A DNA stretch of 64,000 bases from an uncultured Collinsella sp. (GTDB taxonomy: Bacteria; Actinomycetota; Coriobacteriia; Coriobacteriales; Coriobacteriaceae), in assembly GCA_900544135.1 (NCBI GenBank), contig UQTU01000007.1:1-64000 (forward strand). Reading direction: 5' to 3'. A program made the position numbers and the translations under genes. Of this stretch, positions 61,975-64,000 are shown piece after piece (the stretch's first letter is position 1; each line of letters starts with the position of its first letter). The notes beneath the pieces are model-generated. The model was not told where the DNA came from. It did no database searches and was given only the letters and a program-made list of their open reading frames with translations.

Positions 61975-62982
61975 ATGGATACCCCTGTTCTCATTTCGCA
62001 TAAAACCGCATGGCTTGTCCATCATGCACCCCAGAATTTGGTTCAGTCTCTTGCGCGGCACGACTACCAGATAGGCGCACAAGGCATATCCACCCAACAA
62101 CGCGTTGCGCGCATACGACAGGCGCTTACCGACTGCGGCATTCCGTCCGATATGCTTAAGACTATCGATATCGCGGTTGTATTCGAATTCGAGCGAATTC
62201 GTACCAAAGGCGTCGTTTGCCACATTCTTGGACAAAATCTTCCCTACGAGCATATTAACGAGTTGACGCCCGGAATCTTCATCACCGACGAAGCCTTCAC
62301 CTTCGTGCTCGCTGCCGAGTGGATGGATAGGATCGAATATCTCGAATATGGCTATGAAGTTTGCGGCGATTATCGCATGAGGCTCAATCCCGCCGACCCT
62401 TATACCGAGCAACCAGCCACTTCCTCCAAGGATGAAATAACCGAACTGCTCGATCGGCATCCCGGCAAACCCGGTGCCACACGTGCACGGCTCGCGCTCA
62501 GGCATATCTACGATCGCTCGGCCTCGCCTATGGAGACCGCTTCGGCAATCGCCCTATCACTCCCAACAAGCGAAGGCGGCGTTGGCATCCGAGGTATCGA
62601 ACACAACAAACCACTCGAGATCCCTCAACGTCTCTGGCATTGCGCCAAAGCTCGAACACTCAAAATCGATGCGCTCGTTACCTACAAGCGCAGGGAGCTC
62701 GGTATCGAATATAAGGGCGGCTTTCACGATGAGCTCGAGCGCAAAGGAACAGATGCGGAGCGAGAGGCCATTCTCTCCCAAATGGGATATCGAATCGTTA
62801 CGCTCACTTCGGCTCAGTTCGGCAGCCAACTCGCCTTTCACCGCGCCATGAACAACATTCGCGAAGCACTCGGCATGCCTCGCTGTACCGACACCGGGCA
62901 CCAGCGAGAGCAAAACGAACTACGCAAGGCGCTTATCCGCAACTGGAAAGGTATGCGAGACGAAGAGGCGCCTTCCGAATAG
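61975..62982 (+). CDS. Nuclease-fold protein (DUF559/Vsr-like), possible orphan defence or antitoxin-type gene
   Basis: The 335-residue product has an N-terminal part beginning LISHKTAWLVHHAP, a pattern seen in AbiEi-like antitoxins and relatives. A long middle with AAEWMDRIEYLEYGYEVCGD follows. The C-terminal restriction-endonuclease-like domain has Asp232 in KIDALVTYKRR and Glu245-x-Lys247 in LGIEYKGGFHDE, matching the D...ExK active site, followed by QMGYRIVTLTSAQF, the typical last strand and helix. Codon use looks less GC-biased than the housekeeping genes. No partner gene adjoins it. It is bracketed by inverted palindromic elements. The fold call is moderately sure, the function is not. 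Confidence 0.6.
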   Translation: MDTPVLISHKTAWLVHHAPQNLVQSLARHDYQIGAQGISTQQRVARIRQALTDCGIPSDMLKTIDIAVVFEFERIRTKGVVCHILGQNLPYEHINELTPGIFITDEAFTFVLAAEWMDRIEYLEYGYEVCGDYRMRLNPADPYTEQPATSSKDEITELLDRHPGKPGATRARLALRHIYDRSASPMETASAIALSLPTSEGGVGIRGIEHNKPLEIPQRLWHCAKARTLKIDALVTYKRRELGIEYKGGFHDELERKGTDAEREAILSQMGYRIVTLTSAQFGSQLAFHRAMNNIREALGMPRCTDTGHQREQNELRKALIRNWKGMRDEEAPSE

Positions 62983-63002
62983 TGCCACTCCCGTGAGCTC
63001 AA

Positions 63003-63073
63003 TCCAAACGTGTACGTCAGCCTTCAAAGATGTCGAAAAATGTAGGTTTTGGAGGCTGACGTACATGTTTGGG
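63003..63073. repeat. Palindromic element, right copy (inverted)
   Basis: Arms 63006-63028 and 63048-63070 pair over 23 positions with two G-T wobbles instead of mismatches. Compared with the reverse complement of 61801-61872 only a few bases differ, including in the loop. Confidence 0.9.
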
Positions 63074-63107
63074 GAAGCGTGGGATCGAGACGTATTTCGA
63101 TAACAAA

Positions 63108-63131
63108 AAAGCTCCCGTTGTTGGGAGCTTT
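63108..63131 (-). terminator. Terminator of tRNA-Ser (CGA)
   Basis: Arms aaagctccc and gggagcttt; on the minus strand followed by TTT and a T-rich tail. Confidence 0.8.
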
Positions 63132-63142
63132 CTCAACCTAAA

Positions 63143-63233
63143 TGGCGGAGGAGGAGGGATTCGAACCCTCGTGACCTTATACAGGCCAAACGGTTTTCGA
63201 GACCGCCGCATTCAACCACTCTGCCACCCCTCC
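63143..63233 (-). tRNA. tRNA-Ser (anticodon CGA)
   Basis: A 91-nt class II tRNA with encoded CCA: acceptor GGAGGGG, anticodon stem GCGGT/ACCGT with CGA in the loop, a long variable arm (TTTGGCCTGTATAAGGTCA) and T-arm GAGGGTTCGAATCCCTC. Confidence 0.96.
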
Positions 63234-63248
63234 GCGTGGGGTAAAAAC

Positions 63249-63272
63249 AAAGCAGGCTCGAAGGCCTGCTTT
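63249..63272 (-). terminator. Hairpin between the two tRNA-Ser genes
   Basis: Arms aaagcaggc and gcctgcttt; on the minus strand followed by TGTTTTT. It probably terminates the tRNA-Ser (GGA) transcript. Confidence 0.75.
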
Positions 63273-63281
63273 GGAATTAAC

Positions 63282-63372
63282 TGGCGGAGAGTCAGGGATT
63301 TGAACCCTGGAGACGCTTTTGACGCCTACACGATTTCCAATCGTGCTCCTTCGGCCACTCGGACAACTCTCC
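63282..63372 (-). tRNA. tRNA-Ser (anticodon GGA)
   Basis: A 91-nt class II tRNA with encoded CCA: acceptor GGAGAGT, anticodon stem ACGAT/ATCGT with GGA, a long variable arm (GTAGGCGTCAAAAGCGTCTC) and T-arm CAGGGTTCAAATCCCTG. Confidence 0.96.
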
Positions 63373-63388
63373 GTTAAATGCGAAAGTC

Positions 63389-63416
63389 AGTATACACGAG
63401 GAACCGCAAAGTGCAA
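63389..63416 (-). promoter_or_regulatory. tRNA-Ser (GGA) promoter
   Basis: The minus strand has TTGCAC (63411-63416), a 16-base spacer and TATACT (63389-63394), 16 bases before the tRNA. Confidence 0.7.
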
Positions 63417-63876
63417 ACAGAAAAGTTGGCATTTTTTAAAACGCTTGGCCGCGCTTGTCGTTGCAGTGGGGTTTGAGGTGCCAAAAAACGGCTTCCGACC
63501 AGCGTGGTTGATTAACTCAATTGTTCAAAAGGGGTATTCATAAGCGACTTGGCAATGAATTTAAAAATCTTTGGGTGGCGCTGTGGACCACTGGTATGCA
63601 TTTAGCGACCACAGCCTTGTGCCCGTTGACCTGTGGCTTGGCTCAGCTTGTCCCCGCAGCGCCGTATCTTGTCCACAGTTCCGTCAAGCATTTGGTCAGC
63701 ATTTGGTTGGAAGACGCATGAAGTGCCGTGTGAGTATGGACATATGTGGAGGTCATGAGGTTGTAGCTGCATATTCTTGCAGCCTGGGAGGTTGAAAGAT
63801 ATTATTACCAAGTCTTTTCCTGCTTCAGGCGCACCTTCACGACCTGAAGCCACATTTGCCCAGAGGAGGTGACAAT
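63417..63876 (+). promoter_or_regulatory. Long leader region before rpsF
   Basis: There is no gene in these 460 bases. A hairpin with eight-base arms gcttcagg (63822-63829) and cctgaagc (63843-63850) and a 13-base loop lies 26 bases before the rpsF start, in the place where S6-S18 autoregulatory leaders occur. I could not match the known leader consensus, so this is only a candidate. The promoter was not identified. Confidence 0.35.
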
Positions 63877-64000
63877 ATGAAGGCTTATGAACTGCTGTTC
63901 TTTGTTGACCCGTCGCTCGACCCCGAGACTCGTCTCGCTGTTATGAAGCGTATCGATACCACGATCGCTGAGGGCGCTGGCAAGGTCGACTCCGTTGACG
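63877..64000 (+). CDS. rpsF: 30S ribosomal protein S6 (start only)
   Basis: The window ends 41 codons into the gene. MKAYELLFFVDPSLDPETRL and the following residues match the N-terminus of S6, a small-subunit protein that pairs with S18. GAGGAGG lies five bases before the ATG. In most bacteria ssb and rpsR follow, outside this window. Confidence 0.93.
   Translation, partial: MKAYELLFFVDPSLDPETRLAVMKRIDTTIAEGAGKVDSVD

Noticed and set aside
63560..63700. Clustered tgtccacag/ctgtggac motifs before rpsF as DnaA boxes
   Set aside because: They are few, imperfect and 23 kb from dnaA-dnaN, where a better origin candidate exists.

Overview
The window reads as the origin-proximal part of a high-GC actinobacterial chromosome. 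It carries rpmH-rnpA-yidD-yidC-jag-rsmG-parA-parB on one side and dnaA-dnaN-recF-dciA-gyrB-gyrA on the other, with clustered parS sites. The gut-type surface proteins, the TSCPD protein, the twin-arginine lipoprotein and the GHKL ATPase next to dnaA suggest class Coriobacteriia, most likely a Collinsella. That taxonomic call is an inference from gene content, not a database result.

Layout. 1-1850: a gene-poor stretch with a TraX-like gene and tRNA-Lys, bordered by repeated tRNA-derived and terminator sequence. 1875-11530 (minus strand): M29 aminopeptidase, a small membrane protein, purC, an OmpR-type two-component pair, a TSCPD protein with a Tat lipoprotein, and a periplasmic-binding-protein/GGDEF pair. 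11638-15145: a large Ig-like surface protein behind a promoter whose spacer contains ten G residues, bracketed by a duplicated tail of purB. 15351-17063: purB and tRNA-Gly. 17361-20792: a thioester-domain adhesin with a cell-wall sorting signal. 20859-31409: an M28-type membrane peptidase, tandem WYL regulators, a DinG-type helicase, ddl and rlmN.

31609-48121 is the replication and segregation core. DnaA-box-like motifs and AT-rich DNA lie on both sides of dnaA. A GHKL-ATPase with a glutamine-rich linker sits directly upstream of dnaA. GyrA has Phe where susceptible enzymes have Ser in the quinolone-binding region. 48122-51984 holds a long perfect palindrome, tRNA-Ile, a bifunctional-nuclease-domain protein, two small conserved proteins and typA.

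52410-59604 is a three-gene pilus operon: a large tip adhesin interrupted by a one-base frameshift in a T run, a minor pilin and a major pilin. No sortase gene is in the window, although five proteins carry sorting signals (LANTG, LPATG, LPEAG, MPSTG, LPLTG). After it come a bactofilin-like membrane protein, a TRIC/UPF0126 channel, a nuclease-like gene flanked by inverted copies of one palindromic element, two tRNA-Ser genes, and the start of rpsF at the right edge.

The regions most likely to vary between strains are the tRNA-Lys flank, the purB-tail cassette, the pilus operon and the palindrome-flanked nuclease gene. All four show duplicated ends, homopolymer switches or inverted repeats.
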